DNA of 64,000 nucleotides, taken from contig NZ_AULD01000006.1 in the NCBI RefSeq assembly GCF_000425105.1, positions 1 to 64,000 of the forward strand, read 5' to 3'. This DNA comes from Agrococcus lahaulensis DSM 17612. GTDB taxonomy: Bacteria; Actinomycetota; Actinomycetes; Actinomycetales; Microbacteriaceae. The position numbers and the translations under genes were made by a program. This document shows positions 53,745 to 64,000 of the stretch, piece after piece. Each line of letters opens with the position of its first letter. Position 1 is the stretch's first letter. The notes under the pieces were generated by a model. It saw only the letters and a list, made by a program, of their open reading frames with translations, did not search any database and was not told the origin of the DNA.

Positions 53745-54885
53745 GGGTGTCGCTCTCGTCCTCGATGAGCGCCTCGCGCTGGGCGGGCGTCAGCTCGGGG
53801 CTGTCGAGCCAGCCGTCGGGCAGCGCGGGCGTGCGCGGGCTGCCCGCTCGGCCGCGCTGGCCCTCGATGCCCTCGGCGACGTAGGGGATGTCGCGATCGA
53901 GCCTGCCGAGCAGCTCGTCCATGTGCGCGAGCGACTCGACCGCCGCGAGCTCGCGGCGCGCGTCGCCGCCCACGGGGTAGCCCTTGAAGTACCACGCGAC
54001 GTGCTTGCGGATGTCGCGGCACGCGCGGTCCTCCTCGCCGAAGAACTCGACGAGCAGCTCGGCGTGGCGACGGAACGCATCCGCGACCTGCCCGAGACCC
54101 GGGCGGAACCGCGTGTCGGAGCCCGCGAACGCCGCCGCGAGGTCGCCGAAGAGCCACGGCCGGCCGAGGCAGCCGCGGCCGACCACGACGCCGTCGACGC
54201 CGGTCTCGTCGACCATGCGCAGCGCATCCTCGGCCTGCCAGATGTCGCCGTTGCCGAGCACCGGGATGGAGGTGACGGCCTCCTTGAGCTTCGCGATCGC
54301 CGTCCAGTCGGCCTTGCCCGAGTAGTGCTGCGCGGCCGTGCGGCCGTGCAGCGCGACCGCGGCGACGCCGGCGTCCTCGGCGATGCGGCCCGCGTCGAGG
54401 TAGGTGACGTGGCTCTCGTCGATGCCGATGCGCATCTTCACCGTGACGGGGATGTCGCCCGCGCGCCGCGCCGCGCGGCGCACGATCGCGCCGAACAGGT
54501 CGCGCTTCCACGGCAGCGCGCTGCCGCCGCCGCGACGCGTCACCTTCGGCACCGGGCAGCCGAAGTTGAGGTCGATGTGGTCGGCGCGGTCCTCGTCGAC
54601 GAGAATGCCGACGGCCGCCTCGACCGTCTTCGGGTCGACGCCGTAGAGCTGCACCGAGCGCAGCGACTCCGAGGGGTGGTGGCTGATGAGCCGCATCGTC
54701 TCGGGCGTGCGCTCGACGAGCGCGCGCGAGGTGATCATCTCGCTCACGTACAGCCCCGCGCCGTACTCGCGGCACAGCCGTCGGAACGCGGTGTTCGTGA
54801 TGCCCGCCATGGGCGCGAGCACGACCGGCGAGTCGAGGGCGATGGGCCCGATCGACAGCGCCGGCGTGCTCACGGTGGTCGTCAC
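53734..54885 (-). CDS. dusB: tRNA-dihydrouridine synthase
   Basis: FMN enzyme of 383 aa that reduces uridines in tRNA D-loops. It has [40 protein letters not shown] (catalytic Cys), [10 protein letters not shown] and [15 protein letters not shown] use GTG 54885, which overlaps the glyS stop as GTGA; the longer frame to 55590 is antisense-derived and not protein-like. The last 70 residues include a DUF-like tail ending ESDTRGG. Confidence 0.95.
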   Translation of the reverse strand: MTTTVSTPALSIGPIALDSPVVLAPMAGITNTAFRRLCREYGAGLYVSEMITSRALVERTPETMRLISHHPSESLRSVQLYGVDPKTVEAAVGILVDEDRADHIDLNFGCPVPKVTRRGGGSALPWKRDLFGAIVRRAARRAGDIPVTVKMRIGIDESHVTYLDAGRIAEDAGVAAVALHGRTAAQHYSGKADWTAIAKLKEAVTSIPVLGNGDIWQAEDALRMVDETGVDGVVVGRGCLGRPWLFGDLAAAFAGSDTRFRPGLGQVADAFRRHAELLVEFFGEEDRACRDIRKHVAWYFKGYPVGGDARRELAAVESLAHMDELLGRLDRDIPYVAEGIEGQRGRAGSPRTPALPDGWLDSPELTPAQREALIEDESDTRGG

Positions 54886-56261
54886 GCTCCGACGAGCCCC
54901 TGCGCGAGGTGCGCCTCGAGGTCGTCGATCTTCACGCGCTGCTGCTGCATCGAGTCGCGCTCGCGCACGGTGACGGCGCCGTCCTCGAGCGAGTCGAAGT
55001 CGACGGTGACGCAGTAGGGCGTGCCGACCTCGTCCTGGCGGCGGTAGCGGCGGCCGATCGCGCCGGCGTCGTCGAAGTCGATCGCCCAGTGCTTGCGGAG
55101 GCGCGCCGCGATGTCGCGCGCGAGCGGCGAGAGCCGCTCGTTCCGCGACAGCGGCAGCACCGCGACCTTGACGGGCGCGAGGCGCGGGTCGAGGCGCAGC
55201 ACCGTGCGGGTGTCGGTGCCGCCCTTCGCGTTCGGCACCTCCTCCTCGACGTACGCGTCGACGAGGAACGCCATGAGGCTGCGCGTGAGGCCGAACGACG
55301 GCTCGATGACGTAGGGCGTGTAGCGCTCCCCCGTCGCCTGGTCGAAGTAGACGAGGTCCTTGCCCGACGCCTCGGAGTGCGACGAGAGGTCGAAGTCGGT
55401 GCGGTTCGCGATGCCCATGAGCTCGCCCCACTCGGAGCCCTGGAAGCCGAAGCGGTACTCCACGTCGATCGTGCCGGCCGAGTAGTGCGCGCGCTCCTCC
55501 TCGGGCACGTCGAAGCGGCGCATGTTCGCCGGGTCGACGCCGAGGTCGACGAACCAGTCCCAGCACGCCTCGACCCAGCGGTCGAACCACGCGGCGGCCT
55601 CGTCGGGGTGCGTGAAGAACTCGATCTCCATCTGCTCGAACTCACGCGTGCGGAAGATGAAGTTGCCGGGCGTGATCTCGTTGCGGAAGGCCTTGCCGAC
55701 CTGGCCGATGCCGAACGGCGGCTTCTTGCGCGAGACGGTGAGCACGTTCGCGAAGTTCACGAAGATGCCCTGCGCCGTCTCGGGGCGCAGGTAGTGCTGG
55801 CCCGCCTCGTTGTCGACCGGGCCGAGGAACGTCTTCATGAGGCCCGAGAAGAGCTGCGGCTCGGTCCACTTGCCGGTCGTGCCGCAATCGGGGCACGTGA
55901 TGTCGGCCATCGACTCGGGCTTCCGGCCCTTCTTCGCCTCGAACGCCTCCTCGAGGTGATCCTGGCGGTGGCGCTTGTGGCACTGCAGGCACTCGACGAG
56001 AGGGTCGGTGAAGGTCGCGACGTGACCGGATGCGTTCCAGACGGCGGAGGGGAGGATGATCGACGAGTCGAGGCCGACCATGTCGTCGCGGCCCTGCACG
56101 AACGTCTTCCACCACTGGCGCTTGATGTTCTCCTTGAGCGCGACGCCGAGGGGACCGTAGTCCCACGCCGAGCGCGAGCCTCCGTAGATCTCGCCCGCCT
56201 GGAACACGAAGCCACGGCGCTTCGCGAGGCTGATGACGGCGTCGAGACGGTTCTGGACCAC
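54882..56261 (-). CDS. glyS: Glycyl-tRNA synthetase (dimeric class II)
   Basis: Class II aminoacyl-tRNA synthetase of 459 aa, alpha2 type. It begins with [20 protein letters not shown], then [16 protein letters not shown], the zinc pair CLQCHKR and TCPDCGTTG, motif 2 ([20 protein letters not shown]) and the C-terminal anticodon domain [12 protein letters not shown]. First gene of a four-gene operon with dusB, dgt and dnaG, all overlapping or nearly so. Confidence 0.96.
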   Translation of the reverse strand: MVQNRLDAVISLAKRRGFVFQAGEIYGGSRSAWDYGPLGVALKENIKRQWWKTFVQGRDDMVGLDSSIILPSAVWNASGHVATFTDPLVECLQCHKRHRQDHLEEAFEAKKGRKPESMADITCPDCGTTGKWTEPQLFSGLMKTFLGPVDNEAGQHYLRPETAQGIFVNFANVLTVSRKKPPFGIGQVGKAFRNEITPGNFIFRTREFEQMEIEFFTHPDEAAAWFDRWVEACWDWFVDLGVDPANMRRFDVPEEERAHYSAGTIDVEYRFGFQGSEWGELMGIANRTDFDLSSHSEASGKDLVYFDQATGERYTPYVIEPSFGLTRSLMAFLVDAYVEEEVPNAKGGTDTRTVLRLDPRLAPVKVAVLPLSRNERLSPLARDIAARLRKHWAIDFDDAGAIGRRYRRQDEVGTPYCVTVDFDSLEDGAVTVRERDSMQQQRVKIDDLEAHLAQGLVGA

Positions 56262-56450
56262 GGATGCTCCTCGGGGATGCGGCTGCGCGCGCCCGCTGGA
56301 TCGCGGCGCGACACGTGAACCTCGATTCTACCGAGCGCGGCGGGTGCCGCCGCCCGCGCCCGGGGTCGGCTGTGCAGGGTGTCGCCATGCCTCGCTGGGA
56401 TAGTGTCTTCTCTCGGGGCGCGGGCGCCCCGTCGTGTGCGAGGAGGTCGG

Positions 56451-57083
56451 ATGCAGAGCGAGGAAGGTCGCGAGCTCTACGGCGCCTGGGCGGAGCGATG
56501 GCCGTCCGACGCGGCAGAGCTGCTCGACGGCTACTCCGGCTCCTGGTGGATCGGCGGCAGCTGGGCCATCGGCGCCGCGACCGGCATCGATCGACCGCGC
56601 ACCGACATCGACATCGTCATCCCCCGCAGCGAGCTGAGCCTCCTGCGCGGCTGGCTCGGTGGCCGCTGGCAGCTGTGGTCGGCCTTCCAGGGCGCGCTCA
56701 AGCCGCTGCGCCCGCACGACTCCGACGTGCTGCCGATCGGCACCACGAGCATCTGGCTGCGCCGCAGCGCCTACGGCCAGTGGGAGTACGAGATCCTGCT
56801 CGATCCGAGCGACAGCGAGTCGTGGCGCTTCCGCCGCGACACCGCCGTCACGATGCCGCTCGAGGAGGCCCTCTTCGAGAAGGACGGCATCCGCTACGCG
56901 AAGCCGCAGATCGTGCTCGCCTACGCGGCAGCTGAGCGGGCCGACGTCTCGTGGCTCGAGGATGCGCTGCCCGCGCTCGACGAGGACGCGCGCGCATGGG
57001 TCGTCGAGCGCCTCGCCGACGACCACCCGTGGCGCGAGCGACTCAGCGCGTCGACGGACGTCGTGCCGTCGCCTATCCCCTGA
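56451..57083 (+). CDS. Nucleotidyltransferase-like (aminoglycoside adenylyltransferase fold) protein
   Basis: Protein of 210 aa. The segment WWIGGSWAIGAATGIDRPRT then DIDIVIPRSEL matches the GG..A...G..R...DiDi core of MNT-like nucleotidyltransferases, so a metal-dependent transfer is plausible. The rest is helical (WRFRRDTAVTMPLEEALFEK). Substrate unknown. AGGAGG precedes the ATG at 56451; the longer frame from 56379 is unsupported. It overlaps the vapC remnant by 11 bp at the 3' ends. Confidence 0.7.
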   Translation: MQSEEGRELYGAWAERWPSDAAELLDGYSGSWWIGGSWAIGAATGIDRPRTDIDIVIPRSELSLLRGWLGGRWQLWSAFQGALKPLRPHDSDVLPIGTTSIWLRRSAYGQWEYEILLDPSDSESWRFRRDTAVTMPLEEALFEKDGIRYAKPQIVLAYAAAERADVSWLEDALPALDEDARAWVVERLADDHPWRERLSASTDVVPSPIP

Positions 57084-57394
57084 CCGCGTCGAGCTCGGTC
57101 ACGCGAGCGATCGCGTCGAAGTCCGCATCGGCGTGCAGCACCGGTTCGCCCGCGCGCATCGCCATCGCGGCGATGAGGCAATCCACGAGCTTGCGGATCG
57201 TTACGCCCTGTCGCCGCCCCGTCCGGTAGATGCGGGCCGCGTCGTCCCAATCGCTCGGGACGGTGCGCACGAGCTGGCACCGGGCGAGCAGTCCGCGCAG
57301 CTCGGCGACGTGCTGCTCGGCGCGCGATGTGCGCGCTCGATCCGGTCACGCGGAGGAACTCGATCCCCGCCGACGTGTCGACGAGCACGGTCAC
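57073..57394 (-). pseudogene. vapC: vapC PIN-domain toxin, inactivated by a deletion and frameshift
   Basis: The first part (GTG complementary to 57392-57394) reads VTVLVDTSAGIEFLRVTG, the N-terminal strand of a VapC PIN RNase with the first catalytic Asp. After about residue 22 the reading shifts by one base: from about 57320 the other frame gives RAEQHVAELRGLLARCQLV, then PSDWDDAARIYRTGRRQG and VTIRKLVDCLIAAMAMR, a normal VapC C-terminus to the stop at 57073. The remnant is 322 bp (not a multiple of 3) and about 25 codons of the central PIN part are missing, including the second acidic residue. The first frame contains SAGIEF where the family has xWIEF. Confidence 0.85.
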
Positions 57395-57591
57395 GCCCTC
57401 GAGGCGCGGAGCTCGTCCAGATCCGCGTCCCATCCGGAGCCCTCCAGGGCGAGAGCGCGCGCGACGTCGAGCGGCTCGGATGCCAGAGCGCGGAGCGCGT
57501 AGTTCACAGCCTCACGCTTCGTGGTGAAGGCGAAGCGACGCATGACCGCTTGTACTGCCGACTCATCGAGATCGATGTTGGTACGTGCCAT
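57391..57591 (-). CDS. vapB: VapB-type antitoxin
   Basis: Antitoxin of 66 aa: MARTNIDLDESAVQAVMRRF then TKREAVNYALRALA, the ribbon-helix-helix-like family whose partner is VapC. The C-terminal toxin-binding tail (ALEGSGWDADLDELRASRA) is intact. It overlaps the vapC start (GTGA), the standard coupling. With the toxin decayed, this antitoxin is an orphan. I start at the ATG complementary to 57589-57591; the longer frame is repeat-derived. Confidence 0.85.
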   Translation of the reverse strand: MARTNIDLDESAVQAVMRRFAFTTKREAVNYALRALASEPLDVARALALEGSGWDADLDELRASRA

Positions 57592-57615
57592 GCACCGTGG
57601 ATACCGTATCCAGGG

Positions 57616-57700
57616 CCGTTCGTCGAGCAGGGTGGAGGGCCGCTTCAAGAGGCGCGCGCCGATCTCGGTACGCGGCCTTCCGCCGCTACTCGATCATCGG
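57616..57700. repeat. Degenerate copy of the palindromic repeat
   Basis: CGTTCGTCGAGCAG (left arm) and GATCTCGGTACGCGG...CCGCTACTCGATCATCG (right arm) flank a diverged centre. It sits between vapB and the hypothetical gene at 57744-58712; up to 57743 nothing else is seen. Confidence 0.75.
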
Positions 57701-57743
57701 GGCGGGGCTCGTCGAGCGTCGGTCCGCCCGGGGCGTCTTGTCG

Positions 57744-58712
57744 TCATCCGACGAGGTCGTGAGTTCGCCGATGGGGCCTTAGTGATTGGAACCAGGCACG
57801 CTTGAGCGGGATCGCTTCGGCGTCCTGCGGCGCGCCATCACGCAGCAGGTCGGTGACGGCGGTGGGCAAACCGAGAATCGAGATGAGCTCGCTTAAGGTC
57901 TCATCGGAGCATGTCTCTTCCGCCAGCGCCCGAAGTGCCGCCGCATCGTCGCTGCTCCGACCTAGCTCTGCGAGCACGCCGTCAATCGGATCGACAAGGT
58001 CGGGCAGCATGCCGCCCAGCTCATCGCGTAGCGCCATCAGTTCCTCGACAGCCGTGACAGCGTCACCGAACCGCACGACCCGCCACCAATAGAGGCCGAG
58101 ATCGGGCAGGCCCGCTACGAAAGGGTCCTGCCGTGCTTTGACGTAACCGCTCGGCACCGCCACGCCCAAGACGTAGCCGTGCGCGTATGCGGTCACTTCC
58201 ACGACGGGTCGAACTCGCTTGGCCCACTTCCAGCTTCCGCGCTCGTCGCTACACAGCACGCTCCGACCCTCCACCACGACGTGAGCGGCGCGGCTGGGTG
58301 TGCGCGCGAAGACCGATCTCCGCGGGAGCCACCGATCCACGTCCAGCTCCTCCAGCGACTCCGGCAGCACGTAGATCGACCGAGTCTCCGCCGCCGGGCC
58401 GCCACGCTCGCGCCCGGGTGCTGCTTCGATGTACCCGCTGTCGGGGCCCGCAGCGATCGGCCCCCACTCCACCTGCGCACCCGTTCGTCGTGCGACTGTG
58501 ACGGCGAGCTCTTCAGCGGTTGACCCTGTCCCGACCACGCGTCCGTCCAGCACGGCAACGGCGACCGCAGTGCCCTCGATCGGCTTCCAAGACGCCAGTC
58601 CGGTGGCACCGAGATCGCTGAACACAGCCGCGGCAACTGCGGGCGTGATCGGCGAGCTATCCCATCCCTCATCGAGCGCGAACCACTCGACTGTGCTGGC
58701 GCCGGCCGTCAT
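57744..58712 (-). CDS. Hypothetical protein (322 aa), orphan
   Basis: Soluble acidic protein without signal peptide or TM segment. Start ATG (complement of 58710-58712) follows TAACGT (58720-58725) by 7 nt. Parts look like a small beta domain (AVAVAVLDGRVVGTGSTAEE) and a C-terminal helical region with DLVDPIDGVLAELGRSSDDA. I recognise no family. Codon use and GC are lower than in the surrounding core genes, suggesting acquisition. Divergent from the small zinc-binding-like gene at 58778. Confidence 0.6.
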   Translation of the reverse strand: MTAGASTVEWFALDEGWDSSPITPAVAAAVFSDLGATGLASWKPIEGTAVAVAVLDGRVVGTGSTAEELAVTVARRTGAQVEWGPIAAGPDSGYIEAAPGRERGGPAAETRSIYVLPESLEELDVDRWLPRRSVFARTPSRAAHVVVEGRSVLCSDERGSWKWAKRVRPVVEVTAYAHGYVLGVAVPSGYVKARQDPFVAGLPDLGLYWWRVVRFGDAVTAVEELMALRDELGGMLPDLVDPIDGVLAELGRSSDDAAALRALAEETCSDETLSELISILGLPTAVTDLLRDGAPQDAEAIPLKRAWFQSLRPHRRTHDLVG

Positions 58713-58777
58713 GAACCGGACGTTAGCAGCGTCGCCGCTTTCTGATGCCGCCGGGAGACCGGCGCTAGCGTAGCTAC

Positions 58778-58978
58778 ATGGGCGCCCGGCCGCGATTGAG
58801 GCGTTGGCTGGCGGCCGGCTCCGAGGTATGCGAGGCGTGCGGCCACCCATGGTCCGAGCACGGCGCGACCAATGACTATGCCTTCGATCACTGTGGCGAG
58901 TGCCAATACGAACTCGAGCATGGCTACATATCGGCGGATGCGCCCCTGTGTCGCTTGCAGCCGCCTGCGTCGTCGTAG
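58778..58978 (+). CDS. Small Cys/His-rich protein (66 aa)
   Basis: A basic N-terminus (MGARPRLRRWLAAGSE) is followed by VCEACGHPWSEHG and FDHCGECQYELEHG: two CxxC pairs with nearby His that could bind zinc. ATG lies 6 nt after TAGCGT (58766-58771), a leaderless candidate. Function unknown; orphan. Confidence 0.6.
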   Translation: MGARPRLRRWLAAGSEVCEACGHPWSEHGATNDYAFDHCGECQYELEHGYISADAPLCRLQPPASS

Positions 58979-59086
58979 ACGGGCCTAATCACTACGAGAC
59001 CCGCCTCGCCTGCATCGCGGCGCTCTACGGTGCTTTGCGCGCCGCATTGAGGATCGGCGCCGCAGGCGTCCGTCTAGTGTCGCGCC

Positions 59087-59623
59087 ATGCAGGAGCTTCC
59101 GGTGGCAAGGCAGACGCTGGGCGCCCAGTGGGCTGCCTCGCCTCGTACCGGATCGCGGTGGCGAAGCTCTATCCGCCGCTCTACGGCGGCCAGCGCGCCC
59201 GCGAGCCGGTACCTGGACTGGACAGTCGATGGCGAAGCGATCGGCGACTGGTTCGCGGACGAGAGGAACCCGTGGTACGGGGTGACGTGGCTCGTGCAGG
59301 GCGACAACGACCCAGACATGATCGAGGCGAGTTTGCTGGCGCTACTAGGTGAGCGCGATCCCAGACTGGACGCTGAAGTGCGCTTCGCCGATGGACGCGT
59401 CGCGATCCTCTTCTGCCCGCTGTGCGGCGATCTCGCCTGGGGCGCGATCAGCGCAGATTTGCACTTCACGGACGACGCCGTCGAATGGCGGGCGCTGAAC
59501 TCTCAGGATGGCCTGACTCGCGAGGTTCGGACTGATCCACCGCAGCGCAGCGTCTCCTTCGACCGACATCAGTACGAGGCGGCGAACGGCGAGCTGCTGC
59601 GCGACTGGGTCAAGAGGACCTGA
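59087..59623 (+). CDS. Conserved hypothetical protein, N-terminus uncertain
   Basis: Protein of up to 178 aa. From about residue 42 (SRYLDWTVDGEAIGDWFADE) to the end it matches my recollection of a small actinobacterial family with YLEWTVDG..., LFCPLCGDLAWGAISAD and a closing FDRHQYEAANGELLRDW. The two Cys are in FCPLCGD. The first 40 residues do not look like the family, whereas the neighbouring frame reads GCLASYRIAVAKLYPPLYGG, so a one-base indel near 59150-59200 or a later start is possible. Lower-GC accessory context. Confidence 0.55.
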   Translation: MQELPVARQTLGAQWAASPRTGSRWRSSIRRSTAASAPASRYLDWTVDGEAIGDWFADERNPWYGVTWLVQGDNDPDMIEASLLALLGERDPRLDAEVRFADGRVAILFCPLCGDLAWGAISADLHFTDDAVEWRALNSQDGLTREVRTDPPQRSVSFDRHQYEAANGELLRDWVKRT

Positions 59624-59716
59624 AGGCGGACGGCGGTTCGCTCGCCTCTTCGAGCGGCCGTGTCCATCCCGGGTTCCAGTGGGCACGGGGAGCCGTATTC
59701 GGACATGTCCGACGGA

Positions 59717-59815
59717 TCTCGATGCGCGGCCTACGGCCGCTACTCGATCAACGGGACGAGGCGGGCTGCTGCTCGATCGACGGGGAGGATGCGGGTTGCG
59801 GCCGCTACTCGATCA
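59717..59815. repeat. Half-copies of the palindromic repeat
   Basis: Three right-arm half-units (GGCCGCTACTCGATCAACG and variants) in the 3'-3' gap between the hypothetical gene and uppS; the last supplies the uppS stop TGA. The remainder of 59624-59812 shows no gene. Confidence 0.8.
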
Positions 59816-60592
59816 ACGGGGTCGCGACGGGGCGTCGACCGCCGCGCCGAAGCGGCGGTCGCGGCCCGTGTACTGGTCGAGCGCGTGCCACAGGTCCTCG
59901 CGCGTGAAGTCGGGCCACAGCCGGTCGAGGAAGACCATCTCGGCGTACGCGCCCTGCAGCGTCAGGAAGTTCGAGATGCGCTGCTCGCCCGAGGAGCGGA
60001 TGTAGAGGTCGACGTCCGGGATGTCAGGGTTGTACATGCGCCGGCGCACGAGCCTGTCGTCGACGCTCGACGGCTTGAGGCGCCCGGCCGCGACGTCCTC
60101 GGCGATCGAGCGCACCGCATCCGCGATCTCGTGCGTGCCCCCGTAGTTCACGCACATCTGGAGCGTCATCGTGCGGTTGCCGGCGGTGCGGCGCTCGGCC
60201 TCCTCGAGCTCGCGGATCACGCTCGGCCACAGCCGCGGGCGCCGGCCGGCCCAGCGCACCCGGACGCCCCACGCATCCAGCTGGTCGCGCTGGCGCCGCA
60301 GCACGTCCTTGTTGAAGCCCATGAGGAAGCGCACCTCGTCGGGGCTGCGCTTCCAGTTCTCGGTCGAGAAGGCGTAGACCGACAGGTGCTGGATGCCGAC
60401 CTGCAGCGCCCCCGCGACGACGTCGAGCAGCCGCTCCTCCCCCGCCGCGTGGCCCTGCGTGCGCGTGAGGCCGCGCTGGTTGGCCCAGCGGCCGTTGCCG
60501 TCCATGATGATCGCGACGTGCGCGGGCAGGCTGCCCGCCGGGTACTGCGGCGGCTGCTGGCCGGTCCAGTCGATCGGCTTGACCTCGCTCAC
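59813..60592 (-). CDS. uppS: Isoprenyl transferase (cis-prenyl diphosphate synthase)
   Basis: Enzyme of 259 aa making the long-chain cis-polyprenyl diphosphate needed for cell-wall carriers. It opens with [20 protein letters not shown] (catalytic Asp in MDGNGRWA), continues [13 protein letters not shown] and [15 protein letters not shown], and ends with [16 protein letters not shown] start (complement of 60590-60592) overlaps the recO stop as GTGA. The stop codon is in the repeat CGTTGATCGAG. Confidence 0.95.
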   Translation of the reverse strand: MSEVKPIDWTGQQPPQYPAGSLPAHVAIIMDGNGRWANQRGLTRTQGHAAGEERLLDVVAGALQVGIQHLSVYAFSTENWKRSPDEVRFLMGFNKDVLRRQRDQLDAWGVRVRWAGRRPRLWPSVIRELEEAERRTAGNRTMTLQMCVNYGGTHEIADAVRSIAEDVAAGRLKPSSVDDRLVRRRMYNPDIPDVDLYIRSSGEQRISNFLTLQGAYAEMVFLDRLWPDFTREDLWHALDQYTGRDRRFGAAVDAPSRPR

Positions 60593-61320
60593 CGCGCTCC
60601 TCGGTCGACGTGCTCGAGCGAGCGCAGCCCGCGCTCGAGGTGCCACTGCACGTAGGCGGCCACCGCGCCCGAGGCGCGCGATCGCACACCAGCGGGCGAG
60701 GCCTCGGCGAGCTGCCACTCGCCCGTCAGGAGCGCCCCGAGCAGCTCGAGCGTCGCGGGGTCGATGCGGAGCGCGCCCGGCGGGGCCGCGTGGTCGGCGA
60801 CCATGCCGCCGAGCTGCGGCACGAACGCGCGGTGCGGGCCCGGCTCGCCGGTGACGGCGCAATCGCCGAACGACGGCGCCCAGCCCGCGATCGAGAGCGC
60901 CCGCAGGAGGTAGGAGTCGAGCGTGAGCGAGGGGTCGTGCTCGGCGCGCGCGAGCGAGCGCAGCGCCCCGACGAGGAGCAGGTACTGCTGCCGGGAGCCG
61001 TCCTCGTCGGTCAGCCGGTCGGCGGTCTCGACCATCGCCGCCGCCGCGGTGTAGGCGCGGTAGTCGGCCACGATGACCGGCGCGTACGCCCCGAGCGTCA
61101 CCGCTTGCGTGATGATGTCGAGGCTGCGCCCGACCGCGAGCTGCAGGTCGGCGACCATGAACGGCTCGAGCCTCGCCCCGAACCGCGACGACGTGCGCCG
61201 CACGCCCCGCGCGACGGCGCGCACCTTGCCGTGCTCGCGCGTCAGGAGCGTGACGATGCGGTCGGCCTCCCCCAGCTGGTGGGTGCGGAGGACGACGCCT
61301 TCGTCGCGGTAGGTGGGCAC
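60589..61320 (-). CDS. recO: DNA repair protein RecO
   Basis: Recombination mediator of 243 aa. The N-terminal OB domain begins [20 protein letters not shown], and the helical C-terminal domain follows. Many actinobacterial RecO proteins have a four-Cys zinc site around residue 150; here only one Cys is left ([15 protein letters not shown]), so metal binding is unlikely. It is 3 bp after leuA and overlaps uppS, forming leuA-recO-uppS. Confidence 0.92.
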   Translation of the reverse strand: MPTYRDEGVVLRTHQLGEADRIVTLLTREHGKVRAVARGVRRTSSRFGARLEPFMVADLQLAVGRSLDIITQAVTLGAYAPVIVADYRAYTAAAAMVETADRLTDEDGSRQQYLLLVGALRSLARAEHDPSLTLDSYLLRALSIAGWAPSFGDCAVTGEPGPHRAFVPQLGGMVADHAAPPGALRIDPATLELLGALLTGEWQLAEASPAGVRSRASGAVAAYVQWHLERGLRSLEHVDRGAR

Positions 61321-61323
61321 GGC

Positions 61324-63237
<1,914 letters not shown>

Positions 63238-64000
63238 TCACTCGGCGGCGACGGCGGCGAGCGGTGCGATGCGCGCCGCGCGCCGGCCGGCGGGCACGCT
63301 CGTCGCCACGGCGACGGCGAGGCCGACGGCCGCGAGCGCGAGCGGCAGCTGCCACGGCAGCGACGGCGCGGTCGAGACGACGCCCTGCACCGACGAGAGC
63401 ATCGCGTGCGCGCCGATCCAGCCGTAGAGCGTGCCGATCGCGAAGCCGGTCGAGACCGCGACGATCGTGATCGCGCCCGCCTCGGCCAGCAGCATCGAGC
63501 GCGTCTGGCCGCGGCGGAGGCCGAGCGTGCGCAGCAGCCCGATCTCGCGGGTGCGGCGGCGCACCGACAGCAGCATCGAGGCGACGAAGCCGAGCACGCC
63601 GAGCAGCGCCGAGAAGCCGACGATGCCGGCGAGCACGCTCGTGACGCCCATGAGCACGTCGCGCAGCTGCTGCTGGAAGAAGGGGTCACGCTCGATCGTG
63701 TGGGCGGCCGTCGTGAGCGACGAGCCGGCCGCGATCATCATCGTGACGACCGCCGTCCCCGCGAAGAGCGAGAGCACGAGGGCCGACGTGCGGCCCGGAT
63801 GCGTCGCGAGCGTGCCCGCCGCGGCTCGCGCGGGCACGCTCCGGCCGAGCGCCCGCGACGCGAGCGCGACGAGCGGCGGGGCGATCGCCGGCGCGAGGGC
63901 GACGATCCCCGCCGTGCTCACGACGCCGCCGGCGAAGCCGATGAGCACGGCGAAGGGCGAGACGGGGCCGAGCAGCACCGCCGCGGCGAGCAGCACCGCG
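63238..64000 (-). CDS. FtsX-like ABC transporter permease, C-terminal part (cut by the window)
   Basis: At least 252 aa are visible and the frame continues beyond the window. It has four TM segments in the FtsX/MacB-like order: a long one after the first (AVLIGFAGGVVSTAGIVAL), GILLR-like REIGLLRTLGLRRGQTRSML, and the C-terminal pair. The signature RTREIGLLRTLGLRRGQ is typical of permeases exporting lipids or peptides with a MacA-like partner. The ATP-binding gene lies outside the window. Confidence 0.85.
   Translation of the reverse strand, partial: AVLLAAAVLLGPVSPFAVLIGFAGGVVSTAGIVALAPAIAPPLVALASRALGRSVPARAAAGTLATHPGRTSALVLSLFAGTAVVTMMIAAGSSLTTAAHTIERDPFFQQQLRDVLMGVTSVLAGIVGFSALLGVLGFVASMLLSVRRRTREIGLLRTLGLRRGQTRSMLLAEAGAITIVAVSTGFAIGTLYGWIGAHAMLSSVQGVVSTAPSLPWQLPLALAAVGLAVAVATSVPAGRRAARIAPLAAVAAE

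Overview
The window is a stretch of chromosome from a very GC-rich actinobacterium, most likely of the family Microbacteriaceae. The evidence is the gene content and order: sigA with an Ala/Lys/Thr-rich N-terminus, the glnA1 / glnE-glnA2 cluster, map-ppgK, the fasR-fabD-fabH-acpP-fabF operon, homodimeric aceE, PAC2, DUF4191, DUF3145 and DUF1684 proteins, and palindromic 'GTCGAGTAGC...GTATCGAGAC' repeats. The family assignment comes from gene order and motifs, not from any search.

Layout. 1-131: right end of an IS3-like insertion sequence, 31 bp beyond the sigA stop codon. 163-5477: sigA, an MFS exporter, a PAC2 protein and leucyl aminopeptidase. 5581-8892: lpd-sucB, the E3 and E2 of 2-oxoacid dehydrogenases; the matching E1p, aceE, is at 26465. 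8889-10955: a pseudokinase and a DUF4191 protein. 10957-17981: nitrogen assimilation, with glnA1 behind a clear GlnR operator, then glnE and glnA2. 18048-24852: panB, DUF1697, a palindromic repeat array, map, ppgK, the RNase P RNA, and a GNAT / zinc-ribbon-like / Nif3 group. 24915-25775: tRNA-Val followed by two orphan small genes (possible small island). 25855-34544: ahpE, aceE, the fatty-acid synthase II operon and DUF3145. 34619-35013: a second, asymmetric repeat array. 35011-48453: mostly single metabolic, transport and regulatory genes. 48508-56261: tRNA-Asn, rtcB, DUF421 and the tightly overlapping operon glyS-dusB-dgt-dnaG. 56451-59623: an accessory patch with a nucleotidyltransferase-like gene, a decayed vapBC pair and three orphan genes, visibly less GC-rich. 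59813-63996: leuA, recO, uppS and a truncated FtsX-like permease.

Points worth attention. (i) Eighteen ORFs start 6-8 nt after a TANNNT hexamer, the signature of leaderless transcripts; in one divergent pair the two hexamers share their central TA. (ii) leuA is preceded by an apparently leaderless 13-codon leader peptide with three consecutive Leu codons and a hairpin, a likely ribosome-dependent attenuator. (iii) The palindromic repeats form a 3 x 90 bp array and an array whose two half-sites expanded independently (38-bp and 26-bp periods); several neighbouring genes take their stop codon from the repeat. (iv) The IS end carries a long hairpin that could block transposase translation on sigA read-through RNA. 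No CRISPR array, prophage or classical defence system was found.
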